From Candidatus Omnitrophota bacterium (lineage in GTDB: Bacteria; Omnitrophota; Koll11; Gygaellales; Profunditerraquicolaceae): a stretch of DNA of 5,421 nt. Positions 5,023 to 5,421 of the stretch are shown here, piece after piece. Within the stretch, counting starts at the first letter, position 1, and each line of letters opens with the position of its first letter. The notes beneath the pieces were generated by a model that saw only the letters and a program-made list of their open reading frames with translations, was not told the DNA's origin and did not search any database. Position numbers and translations under genes: made by a program. The stretch covers positions 1-5,421 of the forward strand of contig JAPLLP010000008.1 in assembly GCA_026387515.1 (NCBI GenBank), written 5' to 3'.

Positions 5023-5421
5023 ATGAAGAAGGCATTCTTAATATTATTACTCTATGGCACGATGGCGATAACTCACGCCTGGGCTGATTCAAGCAGTATC
5101 ATCAGCGTGAATGTTGAAATCGACTCCACCGCGCCAAAGACGCGGGCTGATTATGATAATCTATGGCATAATTCGGACTTCGTTATTGATCTAACCGCGG
5201 CCGACACACAGAGCGGGGCAGCAGATATCTATTATAAAATTAACGTTGGCGTTGTCCGGTCAGTAAAAGCCGCCGGGCAGCCTCTTGTTTCCGTTGAGGG
5301 GTCAAATAATACGCTGGAATACTGGAGCGTGGATAAGGCCGGCAATGAAGAGTTGCCGCATAATCTTCTTGCCGCCATTAAATTGGATAAGACGGCCCCG
5401 TTAGTAGACATAATAAATCAC
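5023..5421 (+). CDS. Secreted protein with OmpL47-like repeat, N-terminal part
   Basis: The frame runs open for 133 codons to the window edge, so the gene is incomplete at its 3' end. The signal peptide has KK at 2-3, a leucine-rich core and a cut after AWA at 19-21. From about residue 33 an Ig-like repeat appears: DSTAP, HNSDFVIDLTAAD (49-61), SGAADIYYKIN (64-74), and EYWSVDKAGNEE (99-110). LDKTAP at 121-126 repeats the opening DSTAP and starts a second copy. This pattern (TAP, then TAxDxxSG, then EYxSVDxAGN) is that of OmpL47-type and related bacterial Ig-like repeats in surface and adhesin-like proteins. The full protein probably carries several such repeats. It fits the surface-protein theme of the operon; its ligand is unknown. 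Confidence 0.85.
   Translation, partial: MKKAFLILLLYGTMAITHAWADSSSIISVNVEIDSTAPKTRADYDNLWHNSDFVIDLTAADTQSGAADIYYKINVGVVRSVKAAGQPLVSVEGSNNTLEYWSVDKAGNEELPHNLLAAIKLDKTAPLVDIINH

Overview
The window joins two stretches of different character, with all genes on the + strand. Positions 1 to about 1035 are visibly A+T-rich. They hold the tail of a gene entering from the left and one small gene, neither of a family I can name with certainty, followed by about 210 bases of non-coding DNA that folds into two hairpins. From about 1040 to the end the DNA is clearly more G+C-rich and carries a tight run of exported proteins, with short gaps or overlaps and no visible terminator.

The right-hand run reads as one operon: (1) a small exported protein that resembles the propeptide of the next gene (1061-1444); (2) a large secreted subtilisin-like serine protease (1441-3979), split by a frameshift near 2459-2493; (3) a small secreted protein with a strong ribosome binding site (3999-4535), whose sequence matches the C-terminal module of the protease; (4) a secreted beta-sandwich-like protein (4552-5015) whose signal peptide lies in a different frame from its body, a second frameshift; (5) the start of a secreted protein with an OmpL47-like repeat (5023 to the window end). 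Four of these start with a signal peptide in the same frame as the body, and the fourth member would have one once its frameshift is corrected. The set therefore looks like a cell-surface or envelope system.

The host is a bacterium with Sec export. Subtilases with this propeptide, inserted domain and tail, next to small secreted beta-sandwich genes, recall uncultured lineages such as Omnitrophota. That is family-level recollection, not something the sequence proves. The left-hand pair could be the end of an RHS-type polymorphic toxin (a DPMGL motif at the window edge) and its immunity gene, but this is tentative.

The most interesting points are the free-standing propeptide-like protein translationally coupled to the protease, the domain shared between the protease tail and the neighbouring small protein, and the two reading-frame breaks in one operon.
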